Below are positions 53,503 through 64,000 of a DNA stretch of 64,000 nucleotides, one piece after another. Each line of letters begins with the position of its first letter. Position 1 is the first letter of the stretch. The stretch spans positions 38,316,150 through 38,380,149 of the forward strand of contig NC_016134.3 in the NCBI RefSeq assembly GCF_000005505.3, given 5' to 3'. This stretch comes from Brachypodium distachyon (Eukaryota > Streptophyta > Magnoliopsida > Poales > Poaceae). The notes beneath the pieces were generated by a model. The model had not been told where the DNA came from and searched no databases. It worked only from the letters and a program-made list of their open reading frames with translations. A program made the position numbers and the translations under genes.

Positions 53503-54030
53503 TCATATGCCAGGTGATGCAACAAATTTTGTCAACCCCTTGAATCGTCCTATTGACCGTAGCCCTGGGGGAAATTCATCATCTGCTAGGTGTGGGATAA
53601 AGGGGAACTTGCACTTCGTATCCTTTCTGAGAATGCTAGAAACCCAGAGGCGAACAGTGCTGAAACCTGCAAACACAGACATCTTTGACAAATTGACAGT
53701 GACGGTGAAACTGGCCATCTCGCTCCCAGGTCCAGGTCGGTTGTGATGACGTCGGCGCCGAGGGAATCGAGCAGCATCAGAACCGGCGCCGTCGCCCCCA
53801 GTTCCGGGCTGCGGGTCGTGACGTCGCAGGAGGGCCTGGAGGCGCTCGACCTCGCGCGGCACGAGGCCCCCTCCGTGCACCGCGCCGGAGGCGGCACTTG
53901 AGATGGGGAGGCACCGGAGCAGGAGACTGGGCGACACGTCGGAGTAGGGGATGGGCGCCGGATCTGGATGGTTGGGGTATTGGGGCGCTGGATCGGAAAG
54001 AAACTGGATGAGAGGAGGCAGGCGAGGCAT
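53503..54030 (-). CDS. Open frame with protein-like C-terminal half, unrecognised
   Basis: The first part (GC-rich) is Pro/Arg-rich and unreliable. From 53,720 down the frame reads MASFTVTVNLSKMSVFAGFS and PHLADDEFPPGLRSIGRFKG, which looks like real protein. An overlapping frame (53,800-53,740) reads LLDSLGADVITTDLDLG, a phrase that weakly resembles methyltransferase motif II, which is not enough to name it. It could be a 5' exon with 5' UTR at 54.0-54.3 kb. Confidence 0.25.
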   Translation of the reverse strand: MPRLPPLIQFLSDPAPQYPNHPDPAPIPYSDVSPSLLLRCLPISSAASGAVHGGGLVPREVERLQALLRRHDPQPGTGGDGAGSDAARFPRRRRHHNRPGPGSEMASFTVTVNLSKMSVFAGFSTVRLWVSSILRKDTKCKFPFIPHLADDEFPPGLRSIGRFKGLTKFVASPGI

Positions 54031-54429
54031 CGGAGAAGGGTTCTGGGCGTGTAAGAGGCGTCGGGACGGCGGCTTCGGATCTCGCCTGTGGTGGGCGGCC
54101 GTGGCTGGATACGGCTTCTCCGGGGTGGCAGGGGAAGGGGCTTCCTCCTCCCCAGCTGAGGCCTTCGACGCACGGCGTCGGGGAAGTGCGGCCGTGCCGG
54201 GGGAGGGGGGACGGCAGCGCCAGAAGTGGCCAGTGGGGATCGATTTGAGGGATTGAGGGCAAGGGCAGAAGATCGGACGAGGTTCTTTTTTTCGTGAGGG
54301 AGCGGGCGGAGAGAAGGGCCGACGTACGACGACGGACGAAACGGACGTACCGCCAACTGCAAATTAGTAAAGACTAGTAAGGTGTCCGTGCTTCGCGACG
54401 GATCATATATCGTTCTGATGTCCAACTTG

Positions 54430-56867
54430 TTAAGGGAAACAAAGATTGAGAATGTTTGCCTGTCAAGCGAAAAAAATAGCCTTAAAACCAGATATCATCC
54501 TGACATTGAAAGATATGATCGATGATAACATCAATGTTAGACGCACGACTGTACAGCACACATATCTCGTCAGGAAGCTACACTTGATCCATGAGTTGTT
54601 CGGTACAATCCCCGAACGCAGAAGATAGCCTGAAAACCATTGTTCTGATCATGTTACAGACAAGTTTCAGTTGGTCCATCCTGTTGTTGAGAATGAGTCC
54701 AAAGATATCTTCAGAAAAAAATAATGAACATGTAGGACAGAGTACATGCTCAATAGAGAAATAGGAACCCAATTCAAGTTCACATTTGTTCTCTACGACT
54801 TCGTAGACTGTAAACATGCCTTCACCACACAGGCATAATGAAGCAAGGATGTGTAAATTCACGTACCGCACTTTCAGTCAACAAATCTTTCGCAGCCGGA
54901 ATGAGTGATGGTATATTAAAAGCTTTCGAAAAGAACAAAGGCATAGACATTGCCAAAGTTTAAAGAAAAAGCGCTTATGTGATGGTAGCAGAACCTGCGG
55001 AACATACTACACCAGAGAAAATATTGGCATATACCACTTCTACTGCATAGATAATCCTAAGAGTAGTTTCTATCATAACCAGAGCTAAGGAAACATGTTA
55101 GCAGCATACCGAAGAGAAACATAAACAAAATGTAGTGCCCATTTTTTGAACTACCACTACAGAGTAATTGAAAAAACAAGTAGATAAAGATGCCAAAAGA
55201 AGTGTTTTTACTGTATGAAGCCCAATCCAGTGGAATAAAAATACTTCTAGACGTAAGTTCTTAATGGAATTTAATACCTGCTTGTAGTGACACACTTAAT
55301 GAAAAAGCAAGCTGAAAGCTGCAAAACTTCTAGACTAAGTTCTGCAGGCCAAACCCCATAGAGTGATGGAATCAAATGCCGAACAAAATCTTGCAGCTCT
55401 AGAGCTAGAGCTATATAGTTCAACGTTACAAACTACATATAAATTAAATATTTGCATCAGGAAAAAAATGGTCAATTACCTTCAGTGCTGCGGAATATGG
55501 CAACCTTTCCTTCTGACCTATAATCTAACTGGACCTCCATCTCCATTTTGTATTCATTGCTCATCTGAGGGGCTTTTCCACAGTAAAACAAAACCAATGG
55601 CTCAGAAGAAACTATTTTTTTCCTTGAAAATATGATTTTGCTGCCTTGATAAAATATATAGAATGCAATTTCGTAGTGGAAAATACAGTTGCCTTGATCT
55701 TCACTTCAGGGGCTGAAACTTCTTTTCTAAAGGGTGTGGACTCTGGAGAACCTAAAAGGTAAATATTCACATATTTATCAGCAGGATACCTTGATCACAT
55801 AGCACTTCTCAAACAACCTGCTTTAACCTGAATTTACAATGACGATGTAGGTAGAGCATAAGAAAAATCTGCTAGAATATTTTTACATCCATACGAAAAA
55901 TTTAATTTTGCTATTTTATTGATGAAAGTTAAAATCAGGATGAAGTTAACTGTGAGCTGACACCTCCATCTACACATACTCAATTTTAATGTTCCGGAAT
56001 AACTCATGGTGCAAGAATAAGCATATTTGCCCATAAAAACAATAGAATCACACATCTCTGTGCGTATCATGTGTCGGTGAGACGGTGAGCATCAAAAACT
56101 GATAGTTAGTCAAACCATCAAACCAGTAAGTGAACTATTCAAGTCCACTAAACAAGGCCTTCTAAGTCCACTAAAAATTATATTTACATCTATTCCTTGC
56201 ACAGTATTAAGAGTTAGTGAAACCATGTTTTTTTAACCTTTTTTACTCTAATTGGTGGTCATGTTTTAGCTTAAGCACTATTATGTGCAAGTACATTGCA
56301 TGTGTGTGTAAGCAAACATGTCTTGCTTGAATAATCATGGCATATGATTTTCTGGCTATATTAACTCCTAGGTCACATATCCTTTATTATGTTTGCACAT
56401 AACCTGATGATTCACACGGTGATTATAAAGGAACAGTGAACCATCTAGAGAACAAATGATCCTGTTACCATACCCACGTGAACATAGAAGTAAAAGCAAA
56501 TTTCTGAAAATTAAGGAGACGTGCAATATTTGATGGCATATTTGGTGGCTCATGGGTGATCAGGAGGCACTCATGATTCAGCAAGATAGAGTTGACTTCC
56601 GAAGGCTTTAACCACCTGCTCCTTGCTTCTTTGAGAAGCACGTTGGTATTAGAACCTACAACCAGAGAAAGAACTAAATGAGAAGATAGTACTAATCAGT
56701 TTTGTAGTACAAAAGCCCGGCATTAAGGTGCAAAACCAACATTGAAGCAATCACCTCTGGTTCATTTGCACTGAACTAAGGTGAAACAAGAAGATTAGTA
56801 AAATTCTAACACAAAGCACAAACCTGATAAAGTTCTACATTCAATCACTCCACAGTTGTACTAAAAA
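54430..56867. other. AT-rich stretch without supported gene
   Basis: Only short ORFs occur. 54,870-54,580 (minus) is open for 97 codons without a known motif. No inverted ends or tandem repeats were noted. It might contain introns of a minus-strand gene, but I see no chain of exons. Confidence 0.35.
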
Positions 56868-58397
56868 TCTAATATCTAATTAAAGTAGCAAAAATTCTAC
56901 GGTGTATATTGTTTCAAAGTTATCATACGGTTGAGATTGAATCAAACCCATCGATTGAACACAATTTTACATAAAACCCCTTATTCAACCCCAGATTTTA
57001 TCCAACCCCCTATTGGTAAGGACTACAGGCAAAGCAAAACGATTCCCCAACGAAAAGGAAAAAACTCAATCCGGTCACAATATTGAGACGCTCGCATAAA
57101 AGTACTAAGGCAATCCGGTCACACTACTGAGCCAATTACCGACCCGGCTAAAAGCTAGCATGTAGGCATCTGCTTGCGCTTACGTCACCATGACATCAGC
57201 ATATTAACCTATTTGATTGATTGATTGATTTATTTTCTTAGTAGTTTCCTAAGGCAAACTATATGTCTGTTCTTTCGACCGCCTCAAGAAGCTAGACGCA
57301 ATGTTAAACTTTATATTTTCACTCACTGAATTTCAAAACAACTCCGTATTTAATATTGGAGCTGTCTGGCGGCTGCGACGACGGCGGAGGCGGTTTGCGA
57401 GCTGTGGTGTAGAGGCAGAGGAGGTGGGTGATTGACGATGACGTAAATGACGAGGAGAAGGAATAGGTGAGTAACAAGGAGAATCAAAAAGTCAATGTGA
57501 TGAATTGTTTTAAAAAAAAATTCGGTCTATACACGCAAAATACCAATCGGGTCGTAGCCCGGCATACCATCGTATCAAGCGGCGATACGCGACCTTTGCG
57601 CCATATTTGAACAATCTTATATAAACCAAAGCAAACAAACATTTATATGAATAACCGAGATACTTTAAATCTATGAACCAATTAAGATAGATTTTATCAT
57701 GAAAGTTCTACATGACAAAAAAAAAAATCATGAATTAAAAAACATATACGTCTGTGATCGATGTCTAAAAATAAACTTCCTAAATTATCAAAAATAAAAA
57801 ATTTGCGACACAAATTTAAATGCAACATGCAGGTGGCGGCTGATAGACAAAAGATGTCAATCGACAACAAAGGGAGGCTGGAGGCGAAAGCTGCCGGATG
57901 ACGGTGAGAATCAATGATGTGGGGGCGGTGGCTGGCACAACAGCTAGGTTGAAGAATGAACTGGAGAACTAAATATATCGAATCCGATAGGAAAATTTAA
58001 AATAAAATAAAAATAAGAAACTCACAGGATACGAACTAAATACGTATTGGATGTAGCCGAACCAACCGCATTGGACGACCGTACGTGGCCTAATGTCTCG
58101 ATGAAACATGCAATGATTACCTAATCTACAATATACTAATGTGTTAGTATGAATTTAAACCAACCTGAGCAGCAAGAACAATCAATGTTATTATTAACAA
58201 GGTCTATATCAACAAAAACCAGTAAAACACTATATTTTGGTCAGGTAATAAATTAAACAAATCATATATTTCAAAAAACATTGAAATATTCTAAATACAA
58301 TTCAACTAAATGGCATAGAAACAACTTAAAAAATAAATATCACTTCACCATAAAATTCTAGCCGCGCAATCTAGGCGGGTCACCCCGCTCCCGCTAG
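56868..58397 (+). mobile_element. Helitron-like element (1.53 kb)
   Basis: It starts TCTAATATCTAATTAAAGTA after A, and ends with a CCGC...GCGG hairpin (about 58,362-58,378), a spacer and CTAG (58,394-58,397) followed by T. This fits insertion between A and T without target duplication. No Rep/helicase, so it is non-autonomous. Confidence 0.5.
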
Positions 58398-59350
58398 TTT
58401 ATAAGAAAATATTTGAGAACTCGAACTCCAGATCGTAGAAGGCCAAGGCGCAGCACATACCCAGCGACGGGCTGCTGACGTGGGGCATGGAGGAGGAGGA
58501 ACGCCGCCATGACCAACGCCAGCAAACGGTGCAGGCAGGTCGGCGGCAGACCCACCGTGGTGTGTCGGGCCGGCGCCCTGGCCCCAGTGGCGGGCGGCGA
58601 TGCCCCTGCAGCGGGGAAGGGGAAGAGACACTCGTTGGCTCGATCCAGATCGGGAAGAGGAGTAGAAGGCAAGGTGGGTGGCGTCTCGGCCGGCGTCGGG
58701 GCCCCGGCGGCGGGCGGCGATGCCCCGCGGCGATCCAGATCGGGATGAGGGGGAGATGGGAGGCAGGTCGTGACTTGTGCAGTGTATCCCGTGACCTGCG
58801 TCGGCGGTGGCTGGTACGCAGATCGCGGCTGCGTGGCGGCGGGAATGTCGTGGGCTATGTGGCGAGAGGACGCGCGACGGCGGTCCGGCGGTAGGACGCA
58901 CGTGCCGGCCGCCTGGATCCCGATGCCGCCACCATCTCCTTATCTCGCCACCACCGCTCGGATCTCATCATCTTGAGTTGAATTCTTTGTTTTTTGTCAT
59001 CGAGGGGGGCAGGACAGGAGCGTATTGTTAGTTGTGATCTGTTGCAGGCTGTTGCTGATCATGCGAGAGACGGAGGTTCCGGGCTGGTCCACGGGCGGGA
59101 TGTGCGGTGATTTCGGTGGTTTATTGACGTTCGGTTTTCTCAGCGTGGACGCGGGGGTGGGAACTGGGAAGCAGACGACGTACGACGGACGCAAACTCAA
59201 AATCTATTATTATTACAATATATTAAATTGGAATCGGGGGTGATGGGTGGGCGCCGTTGGTCGGTGTCGGTCGGTTAACTTCGTTAAAATTACAATCAAT
59301 ATGCCACTGCCCCTTATTTTCTTTCCCTCCCGCCTTATTCACGATTTCAG
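58398..59350. other. GC-rich block, no recognised gene
   Basis: 58,440-58,960 is GC-rich and open in several frames on both strands, with overlapping predictions that mirror each other. Repeated phrases (GGCGGGCGGCGATGCCCC near 58,594 and 58,709; GATCCAGATCGGGA near 58,640 and 58,732) show a local duplication of about 100 bp. No family was identified. Confidence 0.35.
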
Positions 59351-59640
59351 TAGTAGAAATTCTACGATTTAGATTTACCGAAAGTTATTTTACGGTCCAA
59401 ATTTGTCACAACATAATACGAACAGTCATAAAATAAATCAATCTCCTTAGCATGAAATCCAAAATTCTTCGTATCCATCTCAGTATGGAAATCAATCCGA
59501 ACCCAAACAAAAAATCTCGGTATCAATCTCAGTATGGAAATCAATCCAATCGAAAAATCAATGTTCAGACTTCGCCTCCACTGGCTCGTGCTTAATACTC
59601 TTTCTGTTGTTCCGTAGCATCGCACGGGTTTTTTTGCTAG
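59351..59640 (+). mobile_element. Helitron-type 3' end
   Basis: A stem CCGT(a)GC-atc-GCACGG (59,612-59,627), a T-rich spacer and CTAG (59,637-59,640) before T form a typical Helitron 3' terminus. The body resembles 29.78-29.96 kb (GGTCCAAATTTG..., ACAATCCAATCC-type words). No 5' TC end was found, so it is truncated. Confidence 0.5.
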
Positions 59641-59726
59641 TTAAAGAATAGTATATAGATATATAGATATTGTGCATTTCTCAAGAAAACTTAGTAATTT
59701 TGTGTACTGGCAAGTAAAAAAACTGA

Positions 59727-59981
<255 letters not shown>

Positions 59982-60067
59982 TGATACTGCGCAATCAAAG
60001 AACCGAGTAATGCGTCAAAAAAAATGCAACTACTGTATTAAGTAAGGGCAATCGCACAGAAGCACAC

Positions 60068-60811
60068 CTGAATCGGATGCGTTTGAGGTCATTGCCACCT
60101 AGCGGCAGCGAGACAAACGTGATGAGGACGCCGGGCTCCACCTGTGCCACCCACTCCTTCGCGTCGTCCTCCTTGCTGCCGCCGCCGCCAGACAACATCT
60201 CGTCGTCGTCCTCCTCGTCGCCGGTGGGGAAGTCGGTGCGCGCGCTCATGGACGGCGTGGCGTCCCCGCTTGAGAGCGCGCCGCCGCCGCCCCCGGCGCG
60301 TCAGTACGCGTAGTGGAAGCGTTCGGAGCCGGAGGCGGTCTCGGAGTCCTGGAAGCCGTTGCCCCCGCGGTGGTGGTACGGGTGGTGCAAGGCTTGCAGT
60401 GCCGGTACGCGCCGGACGCTTTCAACGCCATGTCCTTGATCTGAACCAAAGAAATGTTTCCCCGTCAAATCAATCCCGCGACTCCAACGGGATCTGATGA
60501 TTATGACCTCAAAACAAGATTCCAAGACCTAGGAAGCTGTAACTTTCCATACAGATTTCGACAAATTAAAATTCTGTTATTTTCTTTCGTAACATAATAA
60601 GAAAAGACCAAAAAAGGCATTTCAAGTAGAACTTCACTCGCGAGCAAGCACAGAGTACCTGGGCGGTGAGCGCCTTGATGGCCAGCCGAGTGCTCGGCGT
60701 CGCCGCTTCGCTAACGCCGACGCCGTCGACGGCGTCCTCGTCCTCCGGCGGCTCGTGCAGCGGGGCCCCGCCGCCGCCGGGCTGCCTGGAGCAGGCGATG
60801 CAGGTGAGCAT
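60068..60811 (-). pseudogene. BRXL: BREVIS RADIX-like gene, damaged
   Basis: BRX proteins are plant-specific regulators at the plasma membrane and nucleus that act in root growth and auxin/brassinosteroid cross-talk. Exon 1 is 60,811-60,659 (MLTCIACSRQ...TPSTRLAIKALTAQ, 51 codons, donor CAG|GTACTC). Exon 2 starts at 60,440 (acceptor TTCAG|ATC) with IKDMALKASGAYRHCKPC, then shifts frame near 60,390 and continues as HPYHHRGGNGFQDSETASGS, SERFHYAY. A TGA at 60,303-60,301 follows; beyond it the frame goes on through SARTDFPTGDEEDDDE, then KEWVAQVEPGVLITFVSLP (first BRX domain) to NDLKRIRF, with donor CAG|GTGTGC at 60,068. The expected next exon (FNKWQAQRWW-type) and second BRX domain are not found below 60 kb. 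It is probably a truncated pseudogene, though assembly error at the frameshift is possible. Confidence 0.85.
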
Positions 60812-61853
60812 CCCGACCACTACGCCCTCCGGTGAGCACGCACGTGCACGCCCCTCTCACGAACGCGCGGCGACAGCGACGGATACTCCCGGCGGAAAAC
60901 TAAACCGAGAGCGGCGTGCGGCGTCTTTAAATGGGGGGGCGGCTCCGCGGCTGGCTGGCTCGCACGTAGGAGTAGTACTGTAGTACAGAATGGAGTAACA
61001 CGGATCAAGACGTGGCGACGCACACCGCCTCCATCCCTCCTCCGATCTCGAACTCGAGTTAAGGGCATTAATGGCGGCTTAGGATATTGCGGTAATGGCA
61101 GGAGCCGCACAACGGGCATAGTCAAGTGGGCATAATTTATGGAGCGGCGCAGCGGCTGTTCTGTTCTGCTCCACTGGACGAGGAGAGGACTGGATGGATC
61201 GATCACTGCAAAAGTTTGCTGACACATCTCTTGTGGGTGGTGGGCCCCGCGGGTGTGGCCGTGTGGGCAGTACTTGACAGCAGGGCAGGGAGTGAGTGGC
61301 AGACTGGCAGTAGAACTTTTTGCAAGCGTGTCTGTTTCGACGGGGATCCGTGTGGGTGGGTGAAAAGCTGAAGGAAACATTCAAATATGCGGTGACATTT
61401 GTTTTTTCCTTGGAGAATCATATGCGCTCATTTTATTCGAGGAAAGGCCATTTTAAATCATGGTCTGTAGAACTCGTCTGAATCAAACTCTAAACTTTCA
61501 ATCCCGGTTTTCAGACCCTAACCTATCTAATCCCGATCAATTAACATCTTATCCCAAGAATATTTGTTTGGCTCGGACGGTACGATGATGTGTCATGAGA
61601 TTTCCCGGTCAATTAAAACCTTATCCCGGGTTCACCTTTCTTTCATTTGTCTCTTCACGTTTCTTCCTAACCACGTATCAGCACCGCGGTCGACGACTGA
61701 GGCCATGGACGGCGGCAGCGGGGCGACGCCGGGCCGAGTTGCCATGGAGGGGCGGCGCCTGCAAACCTACGTCAGCGCGTCACTGCGCGGGGCTGCTACA
61801 CGGCGACGCGAGAGTTGCTGCGACGGGGCGGCGCCGGGCAACGCGACACGAGG
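60812..61853. other. BRX-like upstream region and intergenic
   Basis: On the minus strand a TATA-like TTTAAAG lies near 60,925, about 115 bp before the BRX start codon, in GC-rich sequence. Further on there are only overlapping short ORFs. 61,500-61,630 repeats the word TTATCCC(A/G)AG in a degenerate way. Confidence 0.4.
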
Positions 61854-62296
61854 TGTTAGAATTTGGTGGGCCTGATCAGCCCAAGCCGAAGCTTTAATAA
61901 ATTCTAAAAATCTCAAAGGCCCATTCATGAAGTGGGATGAGTGGAGTGGGAATAGTCCCACATTGCTAGTGGAAGGTGAGTTTGACAAATATATAAGGTA
62001 TGTTAGTTCTCACCTAGTAAGTAAGTGAGCAAGGGAAATCCCCACGGCGCGCTCCTCCTCCGCTCGCCTCGCCTTGTAACGACACGCGCGTGCGCCGCGT
62101 TTCGTGGATCGAGTTCGAGTTCGAGTTCGAGGCCGAGCCGAGCCGAGCCGAGCCGTGTCGGGTCGGTGCAGGGCCGGGCTTCCTTTCTTTTTGTCACGCG
62201 TGCGAGGTATTTTTGGAATCTGTTACGGATGACCTATACCCGCGTGACTATATACACAGCCGCCCCGTCCCCTTGATCAGTACGAAAACCAAAACA
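61854..62296 (+). mobile_element. Probable solo LTR (~440 bp)
   Basis: It starts TGTTAGAATTTGGTGGGCCT, with GGCCCATTCATGAAGTGGGA, AGTCCCACATTGCTAGTGGA and a TATA box (ATATATAAGG, about 61,990), words typical of a dispersed LTR family. A likely end is ...ACCAAAACA at 62,296. Flanking five bases do not match, so boundaries are tentative. It contains the microsatellites GAGTTC (about 62,110-62,130) and GCCGA (about 62,132-62,153). Confidence 0.4.
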
Positions 62297-62684
62297 TGTG
62301 GGTTCATAAGTCATAACTATTACATTAAAGTTTTTTTATAAGCATCAAATTTCACAGAACCACATTTTTTGGCAGTTGTCTCAAAAAACCAAGATTGTTT
62401 GTAATAGTCCCACAAAACCACAACTTTTGAAGCGGCTGGTCTAAAAAACCCTAATCTCGATAATTAAGCTGGTTGATGGTGTTTCCGACAACTTTGGGCC
62501 ACCAGTCAGGTGCCATGTCATCTTCACCGACTCATTTTCGATGCCACGTCAGTTTCTACCCGACCTGTTTCGGCTACTCCCGAGCCGTAGCGCACGTTGC
62601 CACCAAATTGCTAGCCGAGTACTGTGACCATGCCATGGCACTCCAAGCAAGCACAAACTCTCTCTTTTTTTAGGTCAAACAAGC
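62297..62684. other. Unclassified repeat-like sequence
   Basis: A-rich phrases such as CAAAAAACCAAGATTGTTTG and CACAAAACCACAACTTTT recur in degenerate form. No gene or ends were found. Confidence 0.3.
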
Positions 62685-62693
62685 AATTGTGAA

Positions 62694-63331
62694 TATGGAT
62701 GGCACCAGCAGGATTTGGACACGGGCGGAGCTCACCCAAACCCTTGCCCGCTACCAAAAATTGTACCCGCCACTTGTACCCGTACCCGCACACGGGTCGC
62801 AAATGTTTTTCATACCCTCCACCCGCCGGGCAAAACACACCCGCCGGGTAACCCTTACCCGCACAAGAATACATTATAGGCACAACATGATCTTATTAAA
62901 AGCAGCAAATTGGAGATAGTTGATACTTGGTCATTCACAATTGTAACAACAATGCATGGTAGATGTTATAGCAACGGTACATCAACAACAATTCATTACA
63001 AAACGGAGGACAGATCATGTTTACAAGCTGAACATCACGTCACACGAAAATCACAGAACACGGAACATGTCTCCAATTACTTCAGCAAACTGAAATTACA
63101 AAAGACATCAGATGTCACACCTTGTCCAAGCTTCGGAATATATATATGAGCATATAAATATACGGGTACAAGGGTAAAAAGGTATGGGTATCACTATACT
63201 ATACCCTTACCCTTCATACCCGGCGGGTACAAGATATCTCTCATTTACGTGTCCATTGGTATAAATTTTTTCCAAACCCTCGCTTAATTGGGTAAATAAC
63301 CGTCGGGTACGCGGGTACCATTGCCATCCAT
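62694..63331. mobile_element. Non-autonomous TIR transposon (638 bp)
   Basis: The ends are TATGGATGGCA ... TGCCATCCATA (11-bp inverted repeat), flanked by a perfect 9-bp direct repeat AATTGTGAA (62,685-62,693; 63,332-63,340). The 9-bp duplication fits Mutator-type transposition. Both sub-terminal regions are rich in (T)ACCCG and CGGGTA words, so they are inverted as well, while the middle is AT-rich. No transposase. Confidence 0.75.
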
Positions 63332-63340
63332 AATTGTGAA

Positions 63341-64000
63341 GCCGTCACGACTCACTGCCCCACGCATTTCGCCAGCACGCCGTCACTAGACCATTTCTCT
63401 ATAGACTGTAACACCCCGTCGTTTCTCCACGGCCGTAGTGCAGAACCAATAAATAAACACGGAGTAAATGGATTTCCTACGTGCAAGTCGCCTGCCCTTA
63501 GACGGAGAGAGAGGGGATCCAAACTATTAAGGCACGGGTTGGGCGGCATGCTGGGCTAGGCCACGTCGTCCCGATTGTTTCTGCTTCGTACTGTTCACGC
63601 GACAATTCTCGTCTCATTTTTTGTGACATCAAGTTTCTCTTAGGCCTCCTGATGATTCTGTCCAGCTCGGTATTGTGTCCCCACGTGCCATGGACTCTGC
63701 CGGTATGGTTTCGAGTGGAAAAATACGGAGGTGCAGCCGGAGAACCATGCGGTGGCAAATTTGTGATTTTCTCGACTCGAACGGTTGGCGCGCTGCTTTT
63801 CGCTGCTCCGCGGCCAGGTTGCTCTCGCGCGCGTTTCCGGCTCGATCTTATCCCTGTCCCTGGGTCCCTCCTGGCTCCTCCCACCTCGAGCACTTCCTCG
63901 CCGCTTGGGTTTTCTGTCCCGCGCCGCCGCCGGATCATCTTCATGGCGCCACACCTCGGTCGGCTGCCTCGCATTAGAGTTTCTTTCCCGCGCCGCCGCC
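63341..64000. other. Right edge, possible 5' end of a gene
   Basis: GC rises towards the edge. A plus-strand ATG at 63,943 (MAPHLGRLPRIRVS...) stays open to the end, and the 14-bp phrase CCCGCGCCGCCGCC occurs at 63,918 and 63,987. The minus-strand frame 63,974-63,498 (158 codons) is Arg-rich and unrecognised. The window ends too soon to decide. Confidence 0.25.

Noticed and set aside
53740..53800. Methyltransferase-like phrase LGADVITTDLDLG
   Set aside because: Too short and in a frame that is not supported by neighbouring motifs; no glycine-rich motif I is intact.
54040..54425. Long overlapping ORFs on both strands at 53.6-54.4 kb
   Set aside because: GC-rich composition opens several frames at once; the predicted proteins are Pro/Arg/Ser-rich without motifs.
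62108..62153. GAGTTC and GCCGA repeats as a coding repeat
   Set aside because: Short microsatellites in a probable LTR; open in all frames only because of the periodicity.

Overview
This is plant nuclear DNA, most likely from a grass (Poaceae). The evidence is the mix of elements: Tat-lineage (RIRE2/Retand-like) Ty3/gypsy retrotransposons with an antisense extra ORF, a copia LTR of the type common in grasses, a MuDR-type MULE, many TA-flanked Stowaway MITEs, Helitron-like ends, and a GC-rich HD-Zip I gene that I recognise as an orthologue of rice HOX4. There are no prokaryotic features (no operons, no ribosome binding sites, no CRISPR). The species cannot be fixed from sequence alone.

Layout. 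1-22.57 kb is a nest of two decayed gypsy elements in opposite orientation. Element A (+) has a partial 5' LTR at the window edge, gag, pol, a 3' minisatellite and an antisense ORF. An old solo LTR of another family (9.65-14.02 kb) interrupts it, and it ends in a 3' LTR at 14,756. Element B (-) is a sister copy (14.76-22.57 kb) that abuts the end of A exactly, which suggests that A inserted into B. 22.60-28.03 kb is a MULE with about 67-bp terminal inverted repeats and a broken transposase, itself split by a copia solo LTR. 28.3-39.4 kb is gene-poor DNA with Helitron-like pieces, at least nine Stowaway-type MITEs and a possible SINE.

The clearest gene is at 39.77-40.75 kb: a three-exon HD-Zip class I transcription factor of 250 residues. 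About 500 bp after it begins an array of three 1.11-1.16-kb tandem units (41.25-47.18 kb), broken by a 2.7-kb solo LTR with a recognisable target-site duplication. The array abuts a third Tat-type fragment, element C (47.18-51.73 kb), which keeps the other half of the antisense ORF and a 3' LTR holding a nested solo LTR. 51.7-56.9 kb has only exon-like scraps on the minus strand. A Helitron-like element lies at 56.87-58.40 kb and another Helitron-type 3' end at 59.64 kb. At 60.07-60.81 kb (-) there is a BREVIS RADIX-like gene with a frameshift, an internal stop and no visible downstream exons. The right end holds a probable LTR and a 638-bp TIR element with a perfect 9-bp target duplication.

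In short, one probably functional regulatory gene and one damaged BRX gene sit in heavily nested transposon DNA. I found no convincing new multi-gene system. The items most worth a second look are the start region of the HD-Zip gene (an ACG where rice HOX4, as I recall it, has its ATG, a 16-nt first coding exon and a 35-codon upstream ORF), the 1.11-1.16-kb tandem array with a repeated open frame, and the defects shared by the two gypsy copies.
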